From NCBI RefSeq assembly GCF_030815125.1, contig NZ_JAUSWH010000005.1, positions 296,467-360,466 of the forward strand: a DNA stretch of 64,000 nt, read 5' to 3'. The notes under the pieces are model-generated. The model was not told the origin of the DNA and did not search any database. It worked only from the letters and a program-made list of their open reading frames with translations. This document shows positions 26,691 to 34,057 of this stretch, in pieces. Every line of letters begins with the position of its first letter. Positions within the stretch are counted from its first letter, which is position 1. The position numbers and the translations under genes were made by a program. The DNA comes from Allorhizobium paknamense (GTDB lineage Bacteria > Pseudomonadota > Alphaproteobacteria > Rhizobiales > Rhizobiaceae).

Positions 26691-27529
26691 TGCGCGAGAA
26701 TGCCTCCATGCTCACCGGCAAGCCGCTCAGGGTGATCGCCGCCGCCGTGCTTCTCGTGAACGGGCTGTTTCCGGCACTGTGGATCCTGTTCACCTCCTTC
26801 AAGACCGAGGCGGAGTTGACGGTGAAGCCGATCACCTGGCTGCCGCAGGCGCCGACGCTCGCCAATTACATGCGGGCCTTTTCCGATCAGCCGCTGCATC
26901 TCTTCCTGTTCAACAGCTTCATGGTGGCGCTGTTGTCGACGCTGCTGACCCTCTTCGTCTCGGTGCTCGCCGCCTATGCGCTGGCGCGGCTCAATCTGCG
27001 TTTCCGGGGGCTCATTCTCGGGGCCATCATCGCCGTCTCCACCTTTCCGCTGGTGACGCTGCTGGTGCCGCTGTTCGAGGTGATGCGGGCGCTGAACCTG
27101 CTGAATAGCTGGACGGCGCTGATCCTGCCCTATGCCGTGCTGTCGCTGCCGGTTTGCACCTTGATGCTGGTTTCTTTCTTCGAAACCATTCCGCGCGATC
27201 TGGAAAATGCGGCGATGATCGATGGCTGCACCCGCTTCGGTGCGCTGTTTCGCGTGGTGGTGCCGCTGTCGGCGCCCGGCGTGTTCACGGCGGGCATTCT
27301 GGCCTTCGTCAATGCCTGGGACGAGTTCCTGCTGGCGCTTTCCTTCAATTCCAGCCCGGCGCTGCGCACGCTGCCCGTGGGCATTCAGCTGTACCAGGGG
27401 GAATTTGCCTTTCCCTGGCCGGTCATTTCAGCAGCCCTGGTGGTGGGCATCGTGCCCGTCGCCGTTCTCATCGTGCTCTTTCAGGAGCGGGTGGTCTCCG
27501 GCCTGACGACCGGGGCAATCAAGGGGTAA
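26690..27529 (+). CDS. smoH: SmoH: ABC importer permease (MalG type)
   Basis: The 279-residue permease has a first helix IAAAVLLVNGLFPALWILFT and an EAA loop DLENAAMIDGCTRFGALFRVVVPLSAPG near residue 170. It ends with ERVVSGLTTGAIKG, typical of MalG-type subunits. The ATG at 26690 shares a base with the smoG TGA, indicating coupled translation. It pairs with SmoG in the inner membrane. Confidence 0.9.
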   Translation: MRENASMLTGKPLRVIAAAVLLVNGLFPALWILFTSFKTEAELTVKPITWLPQAPTLANYMRAFSDQPLHLFLFNSFMVALLSTLLTLFVSVLAAYALARLNLRFRGLILGAIIAVSTFPLVTLLVPLFEVMRALNLLNSWTALILPYAVLSLPVCTLMLVSFFETIPRDLENAAMIDGCTRFGALFRVVVPLSAPGVFTAGILAFVNAWDEFLLALSFNSSPALRTLPVGIQLYQGEFAFPWPVISAALVVGIVPVAVLIVLFQERVVSGLTTGAIKG

Positions 27530-27539
27530 CGAGACTTTC

Positions 27540-29552
27540 ATGACGTTGATGCTTGCAGCCGCCGATCGCGGTTTTACCCTTTCGCTGAATGGGATGATCC
27601 TGATTGATCAGTCTCCCGACCATCCGGCCTTTTATGTGGGCCGTGGTCGCGAGCGGATGGATATGTATCGCGGCAATTTTGAGATCGAGGACTATCTGGA
27701 AGAACGGGTGCCGCTGACCCATGCCGTGGTGGACGGCAATCATGTGCACCTTTCCTTCGCCGAGGGACAGCCCCCCGCCATGACCCTCATCGTGGATAAG
27801 GGTGTAATTCAATGCATGGCCGCAGGCTCGCATTTCAACCGCTTCTGGATGCGCGTTCGGGCAGAGGCTGGCGAACATGTCTATGGCGGCGGCGAACAGA
27901 TGTCCTATTTCGACATGCGCGGCCGCCGCTTTCCGCTCTGGACGTCCGAGCCCGGGGTGGGACGTGACAAGACCACGGAAATCACCCTGCGCGCGGACCT
28001 GATGGGCAAGGCTGGCGGTGATTATTACCACACCAACTATCCCCAGCCCACCTATCTCTCCTCGCGGCGCTACGCGCTGCATGTGGACACCACCGCCTAT
28101 TCCGTCTTCGATTTCCGCAACGAGGCCTTTCACGAAATTGAGGTCTGGGCCATCCCGCGCATCATAGAGCTGTTTGCCAAAACAACCTTTGTCCAATTGG
28201 TCGATCAGCTTTCCCGGCGTTTCGGGCGTCAGCCCCAACTCCCGGACTGGGTGCTGGATGGGGCGATCATCGGCCTCAAGGATGGTGAAAATTCCCTTTC
28301 GCGTCTGGACGCCATTCTTGCGGCGGGTGTCAAGGTCTGCGGACTCTGGTGCGAGGATTGGGTGGGCCTGCGCCATACCTCCTTCGGTGCAAGGCTTTTC
28401 TGGGACTGGCGGGCCGATGAAACCCGCTATCCCAATCTCAAGGGTCGGATTGTTGAGTTGCGGAAAAAAGGCATCCGCTTTCTGGGCTATGTGAACCCCT
28501 ATCTTTGTGTGGACGGAAGCCTGTTTCATGAAGCGGCGATGAAAGGCTTTCTGGCGCTGACCGACATGGGCGGGGTGGCGCTGGTGGATTTCGGCGAATT
28601 CCAGTGCGGCGTGGTGGATTTTACCAATCCCCAAGCAAAAGACTGGTTTGCCGAGCGGGTGATTGGCCAGAATATGCTGGATTACGGCCTGTCCGGCTGG
28701 ATGGCGGATTTTGGCGAATATCTGCCCATCGATGTGCATCTGAGAAATGGCGCAGACGCCAAGCTAATGCATAATGCCTGGCCGACGATCTGGGCCGAGG
28801 TCAATGCCCGCGCCGTAGAGCGCCGCCACATGACCGGAGAGGCGCTGTTTTTCATGCGCGCCGGTTTTACCGGTGTTCAGGCCCATTGCCCGCTCTTGTG
28901 GGCGGGGGACCAATCCGTGGATTTCAGCCGTCACGACGGGCTGGTGACGGTGATCTGCGGCGCACTATCCTCCGGCCTGCTGGGCAATGCCTATCACCAC
29001 TCCGATATTGGCGGCTATACCAGCCTGTTCGGTAATGTGCGGACAGCGGAGCTGATCATGCGCTGGACAGAAATGGCGGCCTTCACAGCGGTCATGCGCA
29101 CCCATGAGGGCAACCGTCCGCGCGACAATCTGCAGATCGATCAGGACGAGGCGGTGCTGCATCATTTCGCCCGGATGACGGATCTGCATGTGCGATTGAA
29201 GCCCTATCTCAAGGCGCTATCGCGGGAGGCGAGGGACACGGGCCTGCCGCTGCAACGGCCGCTCTTTCTCCATTACGAGGCCGATGATCAGGCCTACACG
29301 ATCCAGGATGCCTATCTGCTGGGGCCTGACCTGCTGGTTGCGCCGGTCTGGAAGGCGGGCGAAAGTGAGCGGCAGCTTTACCTGCCGGGGCCGGAGCGCT
29401 GGGTGCATCTATGGAGTGGGATCGAGTATGCGGGCGGTGAGGAGATCACCATTGCCGCGCCCATTGGCCAGCCACCGGTGTTTTATCGGGCGCAGTCGTC
29501 CTGGGCTGCTCTGTTCAAAGGCCTGGCAGGAAATGCACGGCCAGCAGGCTGA
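27540..29552 (+). CDS. smoI: SmoI: GH31 sulfoquinovosidase
   Basis: The 670-residue GH31 enzyme releases sulfoquinovose from its glycosides such as sulfoquinovosyl glycerol. The nucleophile is Asp390 in WMADFGEYLPID and the acid/base is Asp457 in WAGDQSVDFS. Arg285 and Trp288 in TSFGARLFWDW align with E. coli YihQ Arg301 and Trp304, which bind the sulfonate; the offsets of 15-16 residues are constant across all four positions. This separates it from ordinary alpha-glucosidases. There is no signal peptide, so hydrolysis is cytoplasmic after import. The 3' end overlaps the convergent yeiH-type gene by 38 bases. Confidence 0.94.
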   Translation: MTLMLAAADRGFTLSLNGMILIDQSPDHPAFYVGRGRERMDMYRGNFEIEDYLEERVPLTHAVVDGNHVHLSFAEGQPPAMTLIVDKGVIQCMAAGSHFNRFWMRVRAEAGEHVYGGGEQMSYFDMRGRRFPLWTSEPGVGRDKTTEITLRADLMGKAGGDYYHTNYPQPTYLSSRRYALHVDTTAYSVFDFRNEAFHEIEVWAIPRIIELFAKTTFVQLVDQLSRRFGRQPQLPDWVLDGAIIGLKDGENSLSRLDAILAAGVKVCGLWCEDWVGLRHTSFGARLFWDWRADETRYPNLKGRIVELRKKGIRFLGYVNPYLCVDGSLFHEAAMKGFLALTDMGGVALVDFGEFQCGVVDFTNPQAKDWFAERVIGQNMLDYGLSGWMADFGEYLPIDVHLRNGADAKLMHNAWPTIWAEVNARAVERRHMTGEALFFMRAGFTGVQAHCPLLWAGDQSVDFSRHDGLVTVICGALSSGLLGNAYHHSDIGGYTSLFGNVRTAELIMRWTEMAAFTAVMRTHEGNRPRDNLQIDQDEAVLHHFARMTDLHVRLKPYLKALSREARDTGLPLQRPLFLHYEADDQAYTIQDAYLLGPDLLVAPVWKAGESERQLYLPGPERWVHLWSGIEYAGGEEITIAAPIGQPPVFYRAQSSWAALFKGLAGNARPAG

Positions 29553-30564
29553 GACCTGCAAGACCGGCAATGGACAGCGAGCCTGCGGCCAGAACCCGGC
29601 CGCCGGAAGACAGGATGGCACGCAGATTAACCGAAAGCCCAAGCGCTGCCATGGAAAGCGTGGTGAGCGCGGTGGAGAGGCCGTGCAGCGGTGCAAGGAG
29701 TGCGGCGGGTAGCAGATCGAATGACCGCGCCGCCATCAGCGCCAGAAAACCGAGAATGAACCAGGGCATGAGCGGCGGGCGCTGGATATCGCCGCTCCGG
29801 CCGTTCTGCATCAGGCCAAGCCCCAGCACCACCGGTCCCAGCATCAGCACCCGCATCAGCTTGACCAGCGTCCCGATCTGCAGGCTGACCTGCGCCACGG
29901 GCAGAGTGGCCGCCAGCACCTGCGGCACGGCATAAACGGTCATGCCCGCTAACACGCCATATTGTGCCGGGCTGATGCCGAGGCAGGCAAAACTCAACGG
30001 CAGCATCAGCACCACGATGATGCCAAGCGCTGCCGTAAAGGCGATGGAGGCGGTCACATCCTGCTGACTGGCCTTGATGGCCGGAGCCGCCGCCATGATG
30101 GCGGAGTTGCCGCAGATGGAATTGCCGCAGGCCACCAGAATGGCAAGCCGGTGCGGCAGGCCGAACCCCCTGCCAATGCCGTAGCTGAAGAGCAGCGACA
30201 GCACCACCATGCCCGCGACCGCCGCCGCCATCACCGCGCCGGTTCCCGCCAGCGCCGACAGGCTGATCGAGGCGCCAAGCAGCAGGATGGCCAGTTCCAG
30301 CAGTCTTTTTGCCGCAAACCGCACGCCGGGCTGCAAGGCCGGAGGCAGGCCGAACATCGTATGAAAGCCGGTGCCGAGCAGAATGGCGAGCACGATGCCA
30401 TCCAGAAAGACGCTGCCGGTGAGCGCGGATTGCGCCTGCTCCAGCAGCAGTGCGCCACCGGTGAGGGCTGCGGCCAGGCCAAGGCCCGGAAAGATTTCAT
30501 ACGAAGAGTCCTTGAAAATGGCAGTTCGTATTCCTTTTCCGAATATCTCAAGCCGTTGACGCAT
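29515..30564 (-). CDS. YeiH/UPF0324-family membrane protein, putative sulfate/sulfite exporter
   Basis: The protein has about ten hydrophobic helices with the family features IFPGLGLAAALTGGALLLE, LELAILLLGASISLSAL, VACGNSICGNSAIMAAAPAI and ALGLSVNLRAILSSGG. Members adjoin sulfur-metabolism genes and LysR regulators and are thought to export sulfate or sulfite. Here it lies next to a pathway that liberates sulfite. The start is uncertain: ATG at 30564 lies inside the 125-bp repeat (30499-30623), and ATG at 30654 lies upstream of it. In either case the N-terminal residues before IFPGL are repeat-encoded. It converges on smoI with a 38-base overlap. Confidence 0.83.
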   Translation of the reverse strand: MRQRLEIFGKGIRTAIFKDSSYEIFPGLGLAAALTGGALLLEQAQSALTGSVFLDGIVLAILLGTGFHTMFGLPPALQPGVRFAAKRLLELAILLLGASISLSALAGTGAVMAAAVAGMVVLSLLFSYGIGRGFGLPHRLAILVACGNSICGNSAIMAAAPAIKASQQDVTASIAFTAALGIIVVLMLPLSFACLGISPAQYGVLAGMTVYAVPQVLAATLPVAQVSLQIGTLVKLMRVLMLGPVVLGLGLMQNGRSGDIQRPPLMPWFILGFLALMAARSFDLLPAALLAPLHGLSTALTTLSMAALGLSVNLRAILSSGGRVLAAGSLSIAGLAGLSLLAVHFLPGL

Positions 30565-30623
30565 CTGAGATATTCGAAATTCTTTCAAGGCGGGGATGCG
30601 CCAGCATCTTCGAGCCTTGGTAT
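30499..30623 (+). repeat. 125-bp three-hairpin repeat (family C, copy A)
   Basis: It contains ATACGAAGAG with a partial complement, then GAATATCTCA / TGAGATATTC, then a third imperfect hairpin around GATGCGCCAGCATC. It aligns without gaps to 31614-31738; I count 13 mismatches in 125 bases. It overlaps the 5' end of the YeiH-type gene. Confidence 0.88.
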
Positions 30624-30735
30624 CAGACAGGGGGAGAAGCGTTTTGTTTGGCATGCCCAAGAGATGCCATTGCATTTCATGAAATACTATCGAATAAAAA
30701 TTCACGTTTCATGCGATTTTGCAGGATGATTTTCC

Positions 30736-31614
30736 ATGACTTTCGAGCAACTGGCGGTTTTCGTGGCGGTGGCGGAGCGCCAGCACATCACGCAGGCAGC
30801 GGAGGCCTTGCATCTGACGCCTTCCGCCGTCAGCGCCTCGGTCAAGGCGCTGGAGATAGCCCATGGCGTGCGGCTGTTCGAACGCGTGGGGCGCGGCATC
30901 GAACTGACGCGCGAGGGGCGTTTTTTCCTGAAGGAGGCGCGGGAAACCCTGGCGCGGATGCGCGAGGCCGAGCGGATGCTGACCGATCTGGCGGATGTGA
31001 AGCGCGGGCGGGTGGATCTGCAGGCCAGCCAGACCATCGGCAATTACTGGCTGCCGCCGAGGCTTGTGCGCTTTCATGCGGATTATCCGAAGGTGGAGGT
31101 GGTGTTTTCCGTTGGCAATAGCCGGTCGGTTGCCGATGCAGTGCTGGATGGGGCGGTGGAAATCGGCCTGATCGAAGGCAGCCTCGATGAACCGGCGCTC
31201 TCGCAGCGCCGGGTGGCAACGGATCATCTGATGGTGGTGGCTCCCTTCGGACGTATCGCGAAATCGGCGGAAACCACAACGCCGGAGTTGATCCGCAGCC
31301 TGCCCTGGATCCTGCGGGAGGAGGGGTCCGGCACGCGCTCGGAATTCGAGGCAGCACTTGCGGGCATGAGCATTGCCAGTGCGGATTTGAATGTGGTGCT
31401 GAGCCTGCCCTCCAATGAAGCCGTTCTGAGTGCCGCCATGGCGGCAGGGGCTGCAACCGTCGTTTCGCGGCTGGTGGCAGAACCCATGCTGGAAAGCGGT
31501 TTGCTGGTGGCGCTGGATGTGCCGCTGCCACCGCGCCACTTCATGCTGCTCCGCCATAAGGAGCGGCATCTTTCCTCGGCGGCCCAGCGGCTCATCGCCT
31601 GTTTCGATGGGTAA
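30736..31614 (+). CDS. LysR-family regulator (YeiE/CbbR-like) divergent from the YeiH-type gene
   Basis: The 292-residue regulator has an N-terminal winged helix (FEQLAVFVAVAERQHITQAA, HLTPSAVSASVKALE). The effector domain carries LQASQTIGNYWLPPRLVRFH and GNSRSVADAVLDGAVEIGLIEG, segments shared with YeiE and CbbR-type LysR proteins. E. coli YeiE is known to respond to sulfite, and yeiE-yeiH pairs are common; that makes control of the exporter the likely role. It sits between two copies of the 125-bp repeat, and its TAA stop abuts copy B. Confidence 0.85.
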   Translation: MTFEQLAVFVAVAERQHITQAAEALHLTPSAVSASVKALEIAHGVRLFERVGRGIELTREGRFFLKEARETLARMREAERMLTDLADVKRGRVDLQASQTIGNYWLPPRLVRFHADYPKVEVVFSVGNSRSVADAVLDGAVEIGLIEGSLDEPALSQRRVATDHLMVVAPFGRIAKSAETTTPELIRSLPWILREEGSGTRSEFEAALAGMSIASADLNVVLSLPSNEAVLSAAMAAGAATVVSRLVAEPMLESGLLVALDVPLPPRHFMLLRHKERHLSSAAQRLIACFDG

Positions 31615-31738
31615 TACGAAGAGTCATTGAAAATGGCTCTTCGTATTCCTTATTCGAATATCTCAAGCCTCTGACGCAATTGAGATATTCGAAATTCCTT
31701 CAAGGCGAGGATGCGTTAGCATCTTCGAGCCTTGGTAT
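31614..31738 (+). repeat. 125-bp three-hairpin repeat (family C, copy B)
   Basis: AATACGAAGAG pairs perfectly with CTCTTCGTATT, CGAATATCTCAA with TTGAGATATTCG, and a third hairpin spans GAGGATGCGTTAGCATCTTC. It is a direct repeat of copy A across the LysR gene. A partial inverted copy lies at 45744-45780. Confidence 0.9.
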
Positions 31739-31805
31739 AACAAGGCGTGTTTCAACGGGCAGTGCAACGCGCTGGCGGCCAGGGTGCACTGCACAAAAAT
31801 AATAG

Positions 31806-31822
31806 TTCGTCATGCTGACGAA
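31806..31822. promoter_or_regulatory. ROK-repressor operator, perfect palindrome, upstream of the EamA gene
   Basis: TTCGTCA-TGC-TGACGAA is a perfect 17-bp palindrome with the TTCG-N9-CGAA spacing shared by sites at 32879, 37895, 37989 and 45798. The last is next to the ROK repressor gene, the likely binding protein. Confidence 0.75.
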
Positions 31823-31895
31823 TGTTTTCGTCTCTGCTATGACCGCTCCTACGTTGTGCCGCAAGAGCGCAAAGGTCAAAGAGAGAGGGCGAACC

Positions 31896-32834
31896 ATGAC
31901 ATCTTCAGCAACCGCAATTCCGGCCTCTTCATCGCGGCCTGCAGGCGAGGTGACCAACAAGGCCAAGGCCGCCCTGCTGATGATGATGGCGGTCAGCCTG
32001 TTTGCCTGTCTCGACAGTTCCGCCAAGATTGCCGCGCGGGAACTGCCGGCCTTTGAAGTGGTGTGGTTCCGGTTCGCGCTGCATTTCCTGCTGGTTGCGG
32101 CCATTTTCAATCCCTGGCGGTCGCCGGAGGTCTGGCGTACCGCCAGCCCAGGACTGCAAATGGCCCGCGCCTCGATCCAGATCGTCTGTACCCTGCTGAA
32201 CTTCATCGCGCTCACCTATCTGCAGATCGCCCAGACCTTGTCGATCCAGTTCATGGGGCCGATTTTCGTGACACTGCTTTCGGTGTTCTTTCTCGGCGAA
32301 AAGGTGGGCCGCTATAGGTGGAGTGCGATTTTCGTCGGCTTTGCGGGCGTGCTCGTGATTACGCGGCCTACGCCCGGCAGTTTCGATCCGGCTTTCCTGA
32401 TCATCCTCGCCTCCGTGCTGATCGGCGCAAGCTACAGCATTCTCACCCGCCGTCTCGCCCGGACCGATTCGCCCGGCAGCATGCTGTTGATCATGGCGGC
32501 CTTTCCGGCGCTGATCCTGACGCCGCTCATGCCGTTCCTGTGGGTCACGCCCTCCACCGGGCGGGCTTGGGCAGCGCTGGCCGGGGCCGGTGTCTTCGGC
32601 GCGGTCAGCCATTATTTCTACATTCAGGCCCATCGCTTCGCGCCAGCCTCCTTTCTCGCGCCGCTCACCTATTTCCAGTTCCTGGCCGTTCTTCTGCTGG
32701 GTTATCTGCTGTTCGGCGATGTGCCGACCCTCTGGACCTTCGCAGGCGCTGCTATCCTCATCGGCTCCGGCCTCTTCATCTGGTATCGCGAACGCCAGCT
32801 TTCGCGGCAGCAAATGACATCCGCACCTGCCTGA
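31896..32834 (+). CDS. EamA/DMT-family transporter
   Basis: The 312-residue protein has ten predicted membrane helices in two EamA repeats. The first starts ALLMMMAVSLFACLDSSAKIA; the inner TLSIQFMGPIFVTLLSVFFLGEKV segment is characteristic. The second repeat has IILASVLIGASYSILTRRLAR and FLAVLLLGYLLFGD. Members usually export amino acids, nucleosides or drugs; this one is unassigned. ATG at 31896 is preferred over 31812, which lies within the operator. Control by the ROK operator suggests a link to amino-sugar use, perhaps product export. Direction and substrate are unknown. Confidence 0.82.
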   Translation: MTSSATAIPASSSRPAGEVTNKAKAALLMMMAVSLFACLDSSAKIAARELPAFEVVWFRFALHFLLVAAIFNPWRSPEVWRTASPGLQMARASIQIVCTLLNFIALTYLQIAQTLSIQFMGPIFVTLLSVFFLGEKVGRYRWSAIFVGFAGVLVITRPTPGSFDPAFLIILASVLIGASYSILTRRLARTDSPGSMLLIMAAFPALILTPLMPFLWVTPSTGRAWAALAGAGVFGAVSHYFYIQAHRFAPASFLAPLTYFQFLAVLLLGYLLFGDVPTLWTFAGAAILIGSGLFIWYRERQLSRQQMTSAPA

Positions 32835-32878
32835 AGAAAGGATGGCGCTTGACAGCGCCAGACTTGGCCTCCTAATAA

Positions 32879-32895
32879 TTCGTCAGATTGCCGAA
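32879..32895. promoter_or_regulatory. ROK-repressor operator upstream of the ROK kinase
   Basis: TTCGTCAGATTGCCGAA, followed by CAAAT, matches the TTCG-N9-CGAA pattern. It lies 19 bases before the GTG start. Confidence 0.75.
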
Positions 32896-32913
32896 CAAAT
32901 AGAAGGATGCATC

Positions 32914-33924
32914 GTGACCTCCCGTCCGACATCGATTGCACCGCCGTCCCGCCCGTCCGTCAAAACCCGCTCCGGCGCCTGCGTCGTGGGAATTGATCTG
33001 GGTGGCACCAAGATCCTTGCGGGGCTCGCCGATGACCGGGGAGAGGTGATTGCCACCTTCAGCGAGCCGACGCGCCATGGGCCACAGGCGCCCGTGCTGT
33101 CGCAACTGGCGGACATCGTGCTGCGGCTGGCGCGGGAGGCGGGTGTGGCGCCTGCCGAGATCGCCCGGGTGGTTGTCGGCGTGCCGAGCGTCGTCTCCCC
33201 GCAGACGGGGCTGGCTTCGCTGTCGCCCAATCTCGCTTTGCCGGAAGACCGGCCTCTGGCCACGCTGCTTGCGGCCATCTTGCCCTGTCCGGTCACGGTG
33301 GAAAATGACGTCAATCTGGCCGCCTTTGCCGAAGCCCATCGTGGACGCGGGCAGGGAGAAGGGTCGCTCGTCTTCCTGTCCTTTGGGACCGGGGTGGGCA
33401 TGGGGCTGGTGCTTGGCGGGCAAGTGGTCCGCGGCGCCCATGGCCGCACCGGCGAAATTGCCTATCTGCCGGTCGGCGACCGTCCTCATGACAGGGCACC
33501 GCAATCGCTGAATGGCCTTTTTGAGGATGCCGTCGGCACTTTTGGCATTCGCGCCCGCTTCGGCCTGACGGAAGAGGGCGGGGTGGCCGCACTGTTTACG
33601 GCCCTTCGCCAGGGCGATGCAGCGGCCAGAGCGGCGCTGGATGAGATTGCCCGCACCGCCTCGCTGGGGATTGCCGCCATCCACAGCATGATCGATCCGG
33701 CGCTGACGGTGATCGGCGGCGGTATCGGCAGCCAGCCGGAATTTTTTGACGCGCTGAAGCGCCAGACCGCGCCGCTTCTGCCCTTTTCCTGCCGTCTGGA
33801 GCAGAGCCATTTCGGTGCCGACGCCGGGATGATCGGGGCCGTTCTGCTGGCCGCAGACCTGGCGAAGAATTCTGGAGCATTTCCAGGAAAAGTGCATGGC
33901 GGTTTTCCGTCCGGAAATGCGTAA
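32914..33924 (+). CDS. ROK-family sugar kinase
   Basis: The 336-residue kinase has the phosphate-binding VVGIDLGGTKILAGL near residue 24, catalytic Asp in VENDVNLAAFAE, and FLSFGTGVGMGLVLGG. The usual cysteine-rich zinc motif is absent; in its place is HGRTGEIAYLPVGDRP, echoed in the repressor at 45931. The GTG at 32914 follows AAGGA by 7 bases. It probably phosphorylates a hexose or amino sugar. The last 17 residues (SGAFPGKVHGGFPSGNA) are encoded by a RIME-like repeat, so the original C-terminus was replaced. It forms a cluster with the glycosidase and NagB. Confidence 0.86.
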   Translation: MTSRPTSIAPPSRPSVKTRSGACVVGIDLGGTKILAGLADDRGEVIATFSEPTRHGPQAPVLSQLADIVLRLAREAGVAPAEIARVVVGVPSVVSPQTGLASLSPNLALPEDRPLATLLAAILPCPVTVENDVNLAAFAEAHRGRGQGEGSLVFLSFGTGVGMGLVLGGQVVRGAHGRTGEIAYLPVGDRPHDRAPQSLNGLFEDAVGTFGIRARFGLTEEGGVAALFTALRQGDAAARAALDEIARTASLGIAAIHSMIDPALTVIGGGIGSQPEFFDALKRQTAPLLPFSCRLEQSHFGADAGMIGAVLLAADLAKNSGAFPGKVHGGFPSGNA

Positions 33925-34043
33925 AACAAAAGCATTTCCAGGAAAAGTGCATGGCGGTTTTCCGTCTGGAAATGCGTAAAAACAAAAGCATTTCCAGGAA
34001 AAGTGTTTAGCGGTTTTCCGTCCGGAAATGCGTAAAAACAAAG
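33877..34043 (+). repeat. Three tandem RIME-like repeats
   Basis: Copies span 33877-33931 (55 bases), 33932-33987 and 33988-34043 (56 each), each starting GCATTTCCAGGAAAAGTG and ending GGAAATGCGTAAAAACAAA-like. They differ at a few positions (CATGGCGG, CATGGCGG, TTTAGCGG). Copy 1 overlaps the kinase's coding end. Copy 3 overlaps an in-frame ATG at 34028 of the next gene. Confidence 0.92.
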
Positions 34044-34057
34044 GATTAGGGCGTAGA

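Noticed and set aside
27540..29552. Ordinary alpha-glucosidase
   Set aside because: The Arg285/Trp288 pair aligned with the YihQ sulfonate-binding residues and the smo neighbours argue for sulfoquinovosidase.
33877..34043. Regularly spaced repeats as a CRISPR array
   Set aside because: The repeat units are directly adjacent with no unique spacers, the 56-base unit is a RIME-like palindrome found elsewhere, and no cas genes are present.
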